Below are positions 8,270 through 16,340 of a stretch of DNA of 64,000 bases, piece after piece. Positions within the stretch are counted from its first letter, which is position 1; each line of letters opens with the position of its first letter. The position numbers were made by a program, and so were the translations under genes. Source of the stretch: DASSUW01 sp963803335 (lineage in GTDB: Bacteria > Actinomycetota > Thermoleophilia > Solirubrobacterales > Solirubrobacteraceae); the NCBI GenBank assembly GCA_963803335.1, contig CAWDME010000012.1, forward strand, positions 806,001-870,000. Direction: 5' to 3'. The notes below the pieces were generated by a model. The model was not told where the DNA came from. It ran no database searches and saw nothing but the letters and a program-made list of their open reading frames with translations.

Positions 8270-9115
8270 ATGGTCGCTTTCGTCGTCCTGCTCGCGTACG
8301 CGATCCCCTACGGCGTGCGGGCACGCACGCTCGCCCGCCGCGGGCGCCCGGTGCCGACCTGGCGCCTGTGGTGCTTCGGCTCCGGCCTGCTCCTGCTCGC
8401 CATCGCCACCAGCTCGCCGGTGCTCGACGAGGCGGGCTCCGAGCTCGCCGCGCACATGGTCGAGCACCTTGTGATCGCCGACTTTGTGTCGCTGCTGCTC
8501 GTGCTCGGCCTGACCGGGCCGCTGCTGGCGCCGCTGCTGCGCGTGCGGGCGATCGACCGCCTGCGCATCCTCACCCACCCGATCCCCGCGTTCACGATCT
8601 GGGCGCTCAACCTCTGGCTGTGGCACCTCTCCGTGGCCTACGAGGGCGCCCTGCGCCATCCCCTCATCCACGTCGTCCAGCACGTCTGCTTCCTGGTCGC
8701 CGGCATGAACCTGTGGATGCCGCTGTTCGGGCCGTTCCCCAAGCCGAAGTGGTTCGGGCTGGCGGCCCAGCTCGTCTACATCCTCGCGGTCCGGATGACC
8801 GGCACGGTGCTCGCGAACGTGTTCCTGTGGTCCGGCACGGTCTTCTACAGCTGGTACGGCGACCTCGGGGACCAGAGCGTCGCCGGCGCGGTGATGATGG
8901 TCGAGGAGAGCATCACCACGATCGCGCTGTTCGGCTGGCTGTTCCTGAAGTGGATGCAGGAGGGCGACGAGCGGCAGGCACTCGAGGAGCTGGCCGCGGC
9001 GCGCGGCCTCGACGTCGAGCCGGCGCGCATCGCCCGCGCCGTCGCCGCCGGCCGCGGCGACGAGCTGCGGCGGCGGCTGCTCGCCGCGCCCGAGGGCCAG
9101 CGCCCCGTCACTTGA
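8270..9115 (+). CDS. ctaG: Cytochrome c oxidase assembly factor, CtaG/caa3 type
   Basis: 281-residue multi-span membrane protein of the caa3_CtaG family, which helps load copper into subunit I of caa3-type oxidases. Family features: HMVEHLVIADF and WHLSVAYEGALRHPLIHVVQHVCFL histidine-rich helices, then MTGTVLANVFLWSGTVFY and a C-terminal cytoplasmic tail. Start ATG 8270 has a strong ribosome site AAGGAG three bases upstream. It stands alone here, divergent from the PolX-like gene and far from the oxidase operons; a second, shorter CtaG relative is in the operon at 18237, so the two may serve different oxidases. Confidence 0.88.
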   Translation: MVAFVVLLAYAIPYGVRARTLARRGRPVPTWRLWCFGSGLLLLAIATSSPVLDEAGSELAAHMVEHLVIADFVSLLLVLGLTGPLLAPLLRVRAIDRLRILTHPIPAFTIWALNLWLWHLSVAYEGALRHPLIHVVQHVCFLVAGMNLWMPLFGPFPKPKWFGLAAQLVYILAVRMTGTVLANVFLWSGTVFYSWYGDLGDQSVAGAVMMVEESITTIALFGWLFLKWMQEGDERQALEELAAARGLDVEPARIARAVAAGRGDELRRRLLAAPEGQRPVT

Positions 9116-9147
9116 TCCGCCACGTGGCCTTAGGCGTCGACGTCGCA

Positions 9148-9759
9148 CTACAGGCGCGTGGCGACCGCCTCGAGGTCCCGGACGAACGCTTCCCGCTCGG
9201 CCTGGCGCTCGGTGTCCGGAGCCCGCAGGATCGCCGCCGGATGGATCGTCGCCATCACGCACGGCGCGAGGTCGGACTCCAGCGGCGCGCCGCGCGAGCG
9301 CGTGAGCCGGAAGGACGCGCCGAGCAGCGCCTTGCCGGCGACGGCTCCGAGGATGAGCAGCACGTCGGGCTTGACCAGGCGCAGCTCCTCCCGCAGCCAC
9401 GGCAGGCACGCGTCGACCTCCGACTTCTTCGGCGTGTCGTGGATGCGCCGCTTGCCGCGCTCGCGGAACTTGAAGTGCTTGACCACGTTGGTCACGTAGG
9501 CATCCGCGCGGGCGATCCGGGCGCGCCCGAGCGCCGCATCGAGCTCGCGACCCGCCGGCCCCACGAACACGTGCCCGGCGCGATCCTCGCGATCACCGGG
9601 CATCTCGCCGACCATCATCAGCCGCGCGCGGCGGCGACCCTCACCGAACACGGTCTGCGTGGCCGGCGCGTACAGCGGGCAGCCGCGACAGTCCGTGGCC
9701 GCGTCCCGCAGCGCCTTCAGGCTGTTCGTGGCCGGGACGAACGCCTCGGCACCGGTCAA
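9148..9759 (-). CDS. udgX: Uracil-DNA glycosylase, UdgX type (covalent uracil-binding)
   Basis: 203 residues. Shows the family-4-like architecture: CRGC (Cys24/Cys27, iron-sulfur ligands), GEMPGDREDRAG (motif A, residues 51-62), and HPAAIL (motif B). The diagnostic feature is the loop KRRIH (103-107): in characterised UdgX the His of KRRIH forms a covalent bond with the deoxyribose after uracil release. Cys118 and a later Cys can complete the cluster. Start is TTG 9759, overlapping the stop of the upstream membrane-protein gene (TTGA), which matches family N-termini. DNA repair in the cytoplasm. Covalent chemistry is from family knowledge. Confidence 0.9.
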   Translation of the reverse strand: MTGAEAFVPATNSLKALRDAATDCRGCPLYAPATQTVFGEGRRRARLMMVGEMPGDREDRAGHVFVGPAGRELDAALGRARIARADAYVTNVVKHFKFRERGKRRIHDTPKKSEVDACLPWLREELRLVKPDVLLILGAVAGKALLGASFRLTRSRGAPLESDLAPCVMATIHPAAILRAPDTERQAEREAFVRDLEAVATRL

Positions 9760-9980
9760 CTCTGGCCGACGCGCTCGTTCGCCGTTCCCGAGCCCGTCTG
9801 TGCGCGCGGCGTGCCCGTCGCCCTGGTGGCGGTGGAGGGGACGGAGCGCATCCGCAGGAAGAACAGCGCCGCGGCGGCCCCGCCGGCCACGACGAGCCAG
9901 ACCAGACCACCCCAGACGCCGGTGAAGATGAACAGCGCGACCGCGATCGTGACGATCGCCACAGCGAGGATGTAAGGCAT
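9756..9980 (-). CDS. Small two-span membrane protein
   Basis: 74 residues with two hydrophobic helices (about 3-22 and 24-41) separated by a short GVWGG turn, then a basic, Thr/Ser-rich cytoplasmic tail. No conserved domain recognised. Its stop codon overlaps the TTG start of udgX, so translation of udgX is probably coupled to it. Function unknown; the coupling may only be genomic economy. Confidence 0.6.
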   Translation of the reverse strand: MPYILAVAIVTIAVALFIFTGVWGGLVWLVVAGGAAAALFFLRMRSVPSTATRATGTPRAQTGSGTANERVGQS

Positions 9981-10001
9981 ACCGTCTGACTACCCGGGCA
10001 A

Positions 10002-11081
10002 TCAGGCGCGGAAGCGCTCGGCGGCGTCCGCCCGCAGCGAGAGGCCGTGGCCGGCGACGGCCGGGTCGGGCGTGATCGTCCCGCGGTCAGGGGCCGGCAC
10101 CCCCTCGAACAGCATGCCCTCGAGCCGCACGTGATCGTGGAAGTACTCGAGGTGCACGAGCCGGCCCAGCGCGCACGCGCAGTGCGCGCTGATCGCCGGG
10201 GCGCAGTGCAGCGACAGCGGGGTGCCGTGGGCGTCGCACAGCGCGTCGATCGCGAGGAGCCCCGTGAGCCCGCCGCAGCGCGTGGCGTCCGCCTGGGCGA
10301 CGTCGACGGCGCCGAGCAGCCGGCGGACATCGCGTGCGCTCCAGGCGTACTCGCCGGCGGCGACGGCAATGCCCGGCGGCGCGGTCTCGCGCACGAGCCG
10401 CAGCCCGTCGACGTCGTCGGACGAGACCGGCTCCTCGAACCAGCGCACGCCGTGGTCGGCGTAGCGAGCCGCCCACTCCCGCGCCGTGGCGGCGGTGAAC
10501 GCGCCGTTGGCGTCGACCATCAGCTCGACGTCGTCGCCGATCGCCTCGCGAGCGGCGGCGAGCCGGGCGGCGTCGCGCTCGGGATCGCGACCGACCTTCA
10601 TCTTCACGCGCGGCATCCCGTCCGCGGCCCAGCCGCCGAGCTGCTCGGCGAGCCGGTCAAGCGAGTAGGAGGTGAACCCGCCGGACCCGTAGATCGGCAC
10701 CTCGGCACGCGCGCCGCCGACCGCGCGCGACAGCGGCACGCCGAGCAGCCGGGCGCGCAGGTCGTGGATCGCGAGATCGACGGCACTCACCGCGAGCGCG
10801 CCCATGCCGGCCTGGCCGGCGTTGCGCAGGGCGGCGCGCATCGCCGCCGCCGCGCCCTGCGGCGCGAGCGCGTCGCGCCCGCGCACCACGCCCGCGAGCA
10901 TCCCGGAGATCACGCCGGCCGTCGCCGCCGGGCCGTATGTGTAGCCGAGGCCGACCTCCCCATCCGCGTGCACATGGACGACCACGATCGTCGTCGCGTC
11001 CCACGCGAGCGTGCCGTCGGACTCGGGCTCGTCCGTCGGGACCGTGTAAGCGGCGACCTCGACGCGCTCGATGTCAGCCAC
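10002..11081 (-). CDS. Enolase-superfamily enzyme (mandelate racemase/muconate lactonizing type)
   Basis: 359 residues. N-terminal capping domain then the TIM barrel: KMKVG (KxK acid/base lysines, about 168-172), metal ligands in VDANGAF, WFEEPVS and AAGEYAW, and a C-terminal SLHCAPAISAH where family members carry the second catalytic base. Such enzymes abstract a proton next to a carboxylate and dehydrate or racemise acid sugars. It is the last gene of the five-gene leftward operon and overlaps the GMC gene by 8 bp, so a sugar-acid dehydratase acting on a product of the oxidoreductases is the likeliest role; the substrate is not readable. Confidence 0.85.
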   Translation of the reverse strand: MADIERVEVAAYTVPTDEPESDGTLAWDATTIVVVHVHADGEVGLGYTYGPAATAGVISGMLAGVVRGRDALAPQGAAAAMRAALRNAGQAGMGALAVSAVDLAIHDLRARLLGVPLSRAVGGARAEVPIYGSGGFTSYSLDRLAEQLGGWAADGMPRVKMKVGRDPERDAARLAAAREAIGDDVELMVDANGAFTAATAREWAARYADHGVRWFEEPVSSDDVDGLRLVRETAPPGIAVAAGEYAWSARDVRRLLGAVDVAQADATRCGGLTGLLAIDALCDAHGTPLSLHCAPAISAHCACALGRLVHLEYFHDHVRLEGMLFEGVPAPDRGTITPDPAVAGHGLSLRADAAERFRA

Positions 11082-12681
11082 GGCCGATGCGCTCCGCGAG
11101 CCGCGATGACAGCGCCATGATCGTCAGTGCCGGGTTGGCGGCGCCCTGGGTCGGCATCACGCTGCCGTCCGCCACGAACAGGTTCGGCACGCCCCACACG
11201 CGGTGGTCCGCGTCGATGACGCTGTCCTCGGGCCTCGTCCCCATGCGGCAGCCGCCGACGAGGTGCGCGGTGCGGTCGATCATCAGCGTGTCCTGCGCGC
11301 CGGCGGCCTCCCAGATGCGCTCGAGCACGCGCGTGCCGTACGCGATGTTCGCCTTGTCGTTCTCGCAGCGCGAGTAGTCAAAGCGCGCGACCGGCATCCC
11401 GTGCTCGTCCTGCTCGTCGGCGAGCGTGACGCGGTTGCCGGCCTGCGGGAGCAGCTCCGACAGGATCCCGATCGTCGTCCAGTGGTTGTAGTCGCGCATG
11501 TACTCGCGCAGCGCGTGGCCCCAGTGGCCGTCCGCGAGCACATGCTCGGCCCACGCGATCGGCAGCGGGCCGACGGTCTGGATCGAGAACCCGCGCGCGA
11601 ACCCGCGCGACTCGTCGGTCTCGTAGAACTGCTCGGAGGAGATCTCCGGGGGCGGCGCCTTGTACTGGCGCAGCGGGACGGGGAAGCGCGCGGCGACCTG
11701 CGGCGCGCCCTGCACCATCACGTAGCGGCCGACCTGGTCGTGATCGTTGCCGACGCCGGAGTTGAGCAGCAGACGCGGCGACTCGATCGAGTAGCCGGAG
11801 ACGCAGACGGCCGCCGCGCGCTGCAGGCGCTCGCGCCCCTCGCGCATGTAGGCGACGCCGGCGCAGCGCCCGTCGCGCATGTCCACGCGCACGACATGCG
11901 CGTCGGCGCGGACCTCCACGCCGTGCGCGATCGCGTCCGGCAGATGGGTGACCAGCGGCGACGCCTTCGCGTTGACCTTGCACCCCTGCAGGCAGAAGCC
12001 GCGGTAGATGCAGTGCGGCCGGTTGCCGAACACGCCGTTGGGGATACCGACCGGACCGATCCGCATGTCGATGCCGGCGGCGAGGGCGCCACGGCGCGCC
12101 TGGTCGGCGGCGCCGGAGATCGGGTGCGCGGCGTGCGGATAGGTGTGCGGATCGCCCCACGGCCAGTCCTGGCCGGCCACCGGCAGCTCGCGCTCCACGC
12201 GCTCGTAGTGCGGCTTGAGGTCGGCGTAGGAGATCGGCCAGTCGGCTCCCACGCCGTCGCGCGTGCGGGTCTCGAAGTCGGATGGGTGAAAGCGCGGCGT
12301 GTAGCCGGCGTAGTGGATCATCGAGCCGCCGACGCCGTGGCCGGAGTTGTTCTTGCCGAGCTCCACGGGGTCGTCGCCGCCGATCACGCGCGGCGCCGTC
12401 CAGTAGATCTTGTGCTGGCCCGCCTCGTCGGACACCCAGTCGCGGTCCGGGTCCCAGAACGGCCCGGACTCGAGCACGACCACGCGCCAGCCACGCCGCG
12501 CCAGACGCTGGGCGAGCACGCTGCCGCCCGCGCCGGCGCCGACGATCGCCAGGTCGACCTCGTCGTCGTCGCGGTAGCGGCGCATCCCGGCGACCCCGGG
12601 GATCCCGCGCGCGTGGACGTCGAGCAGCGTCGCCGAGTCGTTGCCGGCGGGCAGGAACGCGCCCTTGGCGGCGTTCCTCAT
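11074..12681 (-). CDS. GMC-family flavoprotein dehydrogenase
   Basis: 535 residues. FAD-binding GAGAGGSVLAQRLARRGW near residues 50-67, GGSMIHYAG substrate-side loop, and the C-terminal HLVGGCRMG and NPALTIMALSS of GMC dehydrogenases in the gluconate/sorbitol/fructose dehydrogenase branch. No signal peptide is evident. Start ATG 12681 overlaps the stop of the small-subunit gene (ATGA), indicating a two-subunit enzyme. Expected to oxidise a sugar, sugar acid or alcohol and pass electrons to a membrane acceptor. No cytochrome c subunit is encoded next to it, so the acceptor is open. Confidence 0.9.
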   Translation of the reverse strand: MRNAAKGAFLPAGNDSATLLDVHARGIPGVAGMRRYRDDDEVDLAIVGAGAGGSVLAQRLARRGWRVVVLESGPFWDPDRDWVSDEAGQHKIYWTAPRVIGGDDPVELGKNNSGHGVGGSMIHYAGYTPRFHPSDFETRTRDGVGADWPISYADLKPHYERVERELPVAGQDWPWGDPHTYPHAAHPISGAADQARRGALAAGIDMRIGPVGIPNGVFGNRPHCIYRGFCLQGCKVNAKASPLVTHLPDAIAHGVEVRADAHVVRVDMRDGRCAGVAYMREGRERLQRAAAVCVSGYSIESPRLLLNSGVGNDHDQVGRYVMVQGAPQVAARFPVPLRQYKAPPPEISSEQFYETDESRGFARGFSIQTVGPLPIAWAEHVLADGHWGHALREYMRDYNHWTTIGILSELLPQAGNRVTLADEQDEHGMPVARFDYSRCENDKANIAYGTRVLERIWEAAGAQDTLMIDRTAHLVGGCRMGTRPEDSVIDADHRVWGVPNLFVADGSVMPTQGAANPALTIMALSSRLAERIGRG

Positions 12682-13385
12682 CCTTTGCCCCTCGCGTCGA
12701 CGTCGGGCACGGGGTCGACGTCGAACGCCTCCTCGCCCTCGTGCGGATCGCGGCCGGCGGCCCCGGGCTGGAGGCGCATGTAGCCGCGCGGGTACGCGGG
12801 TCCGCCGAAGCCGATCTCGTTCCACGCCCACGGGTGCGAGTAGAACGCGCCCAGCGCGCCGCGCATGACGACGGACCAGGCGGACGCCACGTCGATCTCC
12901 AGCGCGTCGAGCCGCCCGGCCGCGAAGCCGGCGACGACGTCGTAGCGCTCGCGCGCTGCGAGCGCCGCGAACCCTGCGAGGGCACGCGCCACCAGCCGCC
13001 AGGTCTCGCGGTCGTCGGGCATGTGGGCGTAGCGGAAGCCGTCGAGCTCGCCGCCGTGCAGCTTCGCGTCGACCATCGCGAGCACCGGGATGCGCGGCTC
13101 GGCGTCCTGTGCGAGCACGACGTCGAGGAACGGCCCGAGGTCGCGGGCCTCGGCGGCGGTGAAGAAGCGCAGCTCCGGCGGGTGCTCGACGCGGTCGAGG
13201 ATCGCCCGGCGCGTGGTCTCGTCCCAGTGCCCGGCGCTCGCCAGCACGTCGTAGTCCGGGTAGCGGCCGTGCATCTGCGGCGTCGTGCCGGCCCGCTGGC
13301 GCGGCAGTCCGGCCGGGTCGGCGGGCAGGCCGCCGGCGCGTCTCTTGGGCAGATGGTCCGCCCGCTCGAACGACCGGTGGCTCAC
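12678..13385 (-). CDS. Gluconate 2-dehydrogenase subunit 3-like protein
   Basis: 235 residues, resembling the small gamma subunit of flavin-dependent gluconate 2-dehydrogenases: FFTAAEARDLGPFLDVVLAQ near 75-94 and GAFYSHPWAWNEIGFGGPAY near 185 are typical. Members usually have a Tat signal; here the N-terminus is basic and Pro-rich without a clear one, so export is uncertain. It overlaps the GMC gene by ATGA and lies 3 bp after the membrane-protein gene. Its role is to stabilise or export the flavoprotein. Confidence 0.82.
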   Translation of the reverse strand: MSHRSFERADHLPKRRAGGLPADPAGLPRQRAGTTPQMHGRYPDYDVLASAGHWDETTRRAILDRVEHPPELRFFTAAEARDLGPFLDVVLAQDAEPRIPVLAMVDAKLHGGELDGFRYAHMPDDRETWRLVARALAGFAALAARERYDVVAGFAAGRLDALEIDVASAWSVVMRGALGAFYSHPWAWNEIGFGGPAYPRGYMRLQPGAAGRDPHEGEEAFDVDPVPDVDARGKG

Positions 13386-13388
13386 GGA

Positions 13389-13808
13389 TCAGCGCTCCCG
13401 GCGCGCAACCGCGGCGGCGAGCCCGATCCCGCCGACCATCGCCAGCGATCCGGGCGCGAGCGCCGGCGGGCCCATGACCAGGTTGTACGTCGCCTCGCGG
13501 AAGCCGCCCGGCTTGCGCGCCACGCCGCGCAGGTGGAAGTACGTCCCGAGCATGCCGTCGAGCAGGTACACCGACGCGACCGCGGGCAGCACGGTCCGCG
13601 CCGCGCGCTCGGACACCACGCCGGCGACGCCCGCCGCCGCGAGCACCGGCGAGAGCAGCACCGGCGTCCACATCCACTTGTTGCCGAACGACCCGCCGTA
13701 GTGGTTGGTGAACACCTCTGTCCCGAGCGGCAGCGCGCTGGCCGCCGTGGCGGCGGCCAGCAGCCGCTGCGCGCGCCCGTGACGGAAGTTCCGCACGGCG
13801 CGCCTCAT
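13389..13808 (-). CDS. Four-span membrane protein in the oxidoreductase operon
   Basis: 139 residues with about four hydrophobic segments and connecting loops containing TNHYGGSFGNKWMW and YFHLRGVARKPGGF. No family recognised. Start ATG 13808 overlaps the stop of the TPP-enzyme gene (ATGA), and the GMC small-subunit gene follows after 3 bp, so it is embedded in the operon. It could be the membrane anchor or quinone-side partner of the GMC dehydrogenase, replacing the missing cytochrome subunit; this is inference from position only. Confidence 0.7.
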   Translation of the reverse strand: MRRAVRNFRHGRAQRLLAAATAASALPLGTEVFTNHYGGSFGNKWMWTPVLLSPVLAAAGVAGVVSERAARTVLPAVASVYLLDGMLGTYFHLRGVARKPGGFREATYNLVMGPPALAPGSLAMVGGIGLAAAVARRER

Positions 13809-15586
13809 CGGGTGGTGAACTCCGCGAGCTTGCCCTTGATCGACTCGGCGATGATCTCGCGCCGCGAGCGCTCGCCCTTGAGCAGCGCCTGGGCGAGGCC
13901 CGCGGCCTGCTCGAAGCGGATGTGCGGCGGCAGCGGCGGCACCTCCGGGTCGGTGATGACCTCGAGCACCGCGGGCCGGCCCGCGCCCAGCGCCTCGTCC
14001 CATGCCGGGCCGACGTCCTCGGGCCGGTCGACGCGCACGCCGTGCAGCCCGATCAGCTTGGCGTACTCCGCGTAGGGGAAGTCCGGCAGCGTCTGGGAAG
14101 CCTCCAGCTTCGCGTCGCCCGACATCACGCGCTGCTCCCACGTGACCTGGTTGAGGTCGTTGTTGTGCAGCACCAGCACGACGAGCTGCTGGTTCGCCCA
14201 GCGGTCGCGGTAGTGCGCGATGTCGATCAGGGCGGCGTTGCCGATCATCTGCATCGCGCCGTCGCCGATCGCCGCGATCACCGGCCGGTCGGGGTGGGCG
14301 AACTTGGCCGCCAGGGCGTACGGGACGGCCGGGCACATCGTTGCCAGCGTCCCCGAGAGCGCGGCGTCCATCCCGGGCCGGATGCGCAGATGGCGCGCCC
14401 ACCAGTTCGTCGCCGAGCCAGAGTCGGCCGTGAGGATGCAGCGGTCCGGCAGACGCTCGCTGAGCTCGTAGAAGACCAGCTGGGGGTTGACCGGGTCGGC
14501 GGCCTGATGCGCCTGCTCGTCGAGGATCCGCCACCAGCGCCCGACGTTCTCCTCGATCTCGGCCCGCCAGCCGTTGCCGCCCTTCGGCCGCAGATGCGGC
14601 AACAGCGCCGCGAGCGTCTGGCGCGCGTCGCCGACCAGGTTGACCTCGGTCCGATAGCGGTTGCCGACCAGCCGCGCGTCGATGTCGATCTGCACGGCGC
14701 GGGCCTGCCCCGGCTCGGGCAGCCACTCCGAGTACGGGAAGTTGGTCCCGACCATCAGCAGCGTGTCGCAGCCCTCCATCATCTCGTTGGAGGGCTTGGT
14801 GCCGAGCAGGCCGATCGAGCCGGTCACGTACGGCAGGTCGTCGGGCAGCGCCGCGCGCCCGTTCAGCGCCTTCGCCACGCCGGCGCCGAGCGCATCGGCC
14901 ACCGCGCGCACCTCGTCGGGCGCGCCCTTGGCGCCCTGCCCGATCAGGATGGCCACCTTCTCGCCCGCGTTGAGCACCTCGGCCGCGGCCCGCAGGGCGT
15001 CGTCGCCCGGCACCAGCCGCTCCGGGCTCAGCCGCGCCTGCGACGACTGCACGGCGCCGTGCTTGCGCGGCGGCTCCTCGTAGGCGGCCTCCTGGACGTC
15101 GTTGGGGATGATGATGCAGGTCGGTGACCGCGTCGCATGCGCGATCCGCATCGCCCGGTCGATCAGGTGCGGCGCCTGCTGCGGGACCATGCAGGTCTGC
15201 ACGAACTGGCCCGCGACGTCCTTGAACAGGGCGTCGAGGTCGACCTCCTGCTGGTAGTCGGAGCCGAGCGACATGCGCGCCTGCTGGCCGACGATCGCGA
15301 CCACGGGCTGGTGGTCGAGCTTCGCGTCGTACAGCCCGTTGAGCAGGTGGATCGCGCCAGGCCCGGAGGTCGCAAGGCAGACACCGACCTCACCCGTGAA
15401 CTTCGCGTGCGCGCAGGCAGCGAACGAAGCGATCTCCTCGTGCCGCACCTGGATGAACTCGATGTCCTCGACCTCGTGGAAGCCGCCGAGGATCCCGTTG
15501 ATCCCGTCGCCGGGGTAGCCATAGATGCGCTTGACGCCCCAGTCGACGAGCCGCTCGAGCAGGAACGTCCCGACGGTCTCCGCCAT
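13805..15586 (-). CDS. Thiamine-pyrophosphate enzyme, pyruvate oxidase/acetolactate synthase-like
   Basis: 593 residues with the three domains of the POX/ALS family: PYR domain with the catalytic Glu in VRHEEIASFAA, a central Rossmann-like domain, and the TPP-binding PP domain with GDGAMQMIGN...NND near residues 440-480. It resembles the Pox5-type 'TPP-requiring enzymes' that decarboxylate pyruvate or a related 2-oxo acid. ATG 15586 has AAAGGA upstream. First gene of the leftward five-gene operon, divergent from the oxidase operon at 15708 across 121 bp. Substrate uncertain: pyruvate or a sugar-derived oxo acid. Confidence 0.88.
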   Translation of the reverse strand: MAETVGTFLLERLVDWGVKRIYGYPGDGINGILGGFHEVEDIEFIQVRHEEIASFAACAHAKFTGEVGVCLATSGPGAIHLLNGLYDAKLDHQPVVAIVGQQARMSLGSDYQQEVDLDALFKDVAGQFVQTCMVPQQAPHLIDRAMRIAHATRSPTCIIIPNDVQEAAYEEPPRKHGAVQSSQARLSPERLVPGDDALRAAAEVLNAGEKVAILIGQGAKGAPDEVRAVADALGAGVAKALNGRAALPDDLPYVTGSIGLLGTKPSNEMMEGCDTLLMVGTNFPYSEWLPEPGQARAVQIDIDARLVGNRYRTEVNLVGDARQTLAALLPHLRPKGGNGWRAEIEENVGRWWRILDEQAHQAADPVNPQLVFYELSERLPDRCILTADSGSATNWWARHLRIRPGMDAALSGTLATMCPAVPYALAAKFAHPDRPVIAAIGDGAMQMIGNAALIDIAHYRDRWANQQLVVLVLHNNDLNQVTWEQRVMSGDAKLEASQTLPDFPYAEYAKLIGLHGVRVDRPEDVGPAWDEALGAGRPAVLEVITDPEVPPLPPHIRFEQAAGLAQALLKGERSRREIIAESIKGKLAEFTTR

Positions 15587-15707
15587 GTCGTGTCCTTTCC
15601 TCGTTCTCCTGACGGCCCTACCCACCGTGCCTGGGAAAAACCTGAGACCTCGGCCGTAGTCAGGCGGGTGACCGTAGTTGCGCCCGCTCTTTGGGTAGGC
15701 AGCACAG
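15587..15707. promoter_or_regulatory. Divergent intergenic region between oxidation operon and respiratory operon
   Basis: 121 bp that must hold the promoters for both the leftward TPP-enzyme operon and the rightward oxidase/bc operon. The ribosome site of the leftward gene is visible next to its start. No confident -35/-10 pair or operator is recognised on either strand; a GGGTAGGCAG stretch precedes the GTG start at 15708. Shared control of carbon oxidation and respiration is possible. Confidence 0.4.
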
Positions 15708-16340
15708 GTGCTCCTGCTCGGCGCCGACACCGGCGATGCCTACAGCGACGTCGAGCGTCTGTTCCTGCCGATCGGCATCGCCGTGTTCGTGCTGTTCGCG
15801 GGCGCGATCGTGGTCCTCGCCTGGCGCGGGCGGCGGCGCTCGGTGCCGTCGCGGCGCGCGAACAACCTGCCGCTGGAGGGCGCCTACGTCGTGGTGCTCG
15901 CCGCGATCGTCGTGGTGCTCGTGTCGACGACGTTCGCCGCCGACGATCGCGAACGCAGCGTGGCCGCGCATCCGGCTGTGCACATCCGCATCGTCGCGGC
16001 CAAGTGGCGCTGGCGGTTCGAGTATCCCGACGCCGGGGTCGTGATCCAGGGGCGCACAGGCACGATCCCGACGCTCGTCGTCCCGGCGGGCGAGAACGTC
16101 GAGTTCGAGGGGGAGTCCCTTGACGTCGGGCACGCGTTCTGGATCCCCGAGATGCGCTTCCAGCGCCAGCTGTACCCGGACCGGCCGACGCGCTTCGACC
16201 TCACGTTCCCGCGGCCCACCGTGCTGACGACCGGACGCTGCTCGTTCTACTGCGGCCTGCGCCACCAGGACATGCGGTTCACGGTCCGCGTGCTCGCTCC
16301 GGCCGCGTTCCGGGCGTGGGCGCAGGGGGCGCCGGCGTGA
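15708..16340 (+). CDS. ctaC: Cytochrome c oxidase subunit II, short divergent form
   Basis: 210 residues: two membrane helices (about 18-38 and 56-74) and a cupredoxin domain carrying CuA. Ligands seen: GHAFWIPEM (first His) and CSFYCGLRHQDM (two Cys, His, Met). The Cys-x-x-x-Cys loop reads CSFYC where ordinary subunits have CAELC, so the backbone-carbonyl Glu position is changed. The Trp region AKWRWRFEYP and the LEGAY start of helix two are kept. Start GTG 15708. It overlaps subunit I by GTGA. It accepts electrons from a cytochrome c, most likely the one encoded downstream. Confidence 0.9.
   Translation: MLLLGADTGDAYSDVERLFLPIGIAVFVLFAGAIVVLAWRGRRRSVPSRRANNLPLEGAYVVVLAAIVVVLVSTTFAADDRERSVAAHPAVHIRIVAAKWRWRFEYPDAGVVIQGRTGTIPTLVVPAGENVEFEGESLDVGHAFWIPEMRFQRQLYPDRPTRFDLTFPRPTVLTTGRCSFYCGLRHQDMRFTVRVLAPAAFRAWAQGAPA

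Noticed and set aside
16316..16336. Earlier in-frame start for the divergent subunit I
   Set aside because: It would overlap subunit II by 25 bp; the GTGA at 16337 follows the operon's regular pattern.
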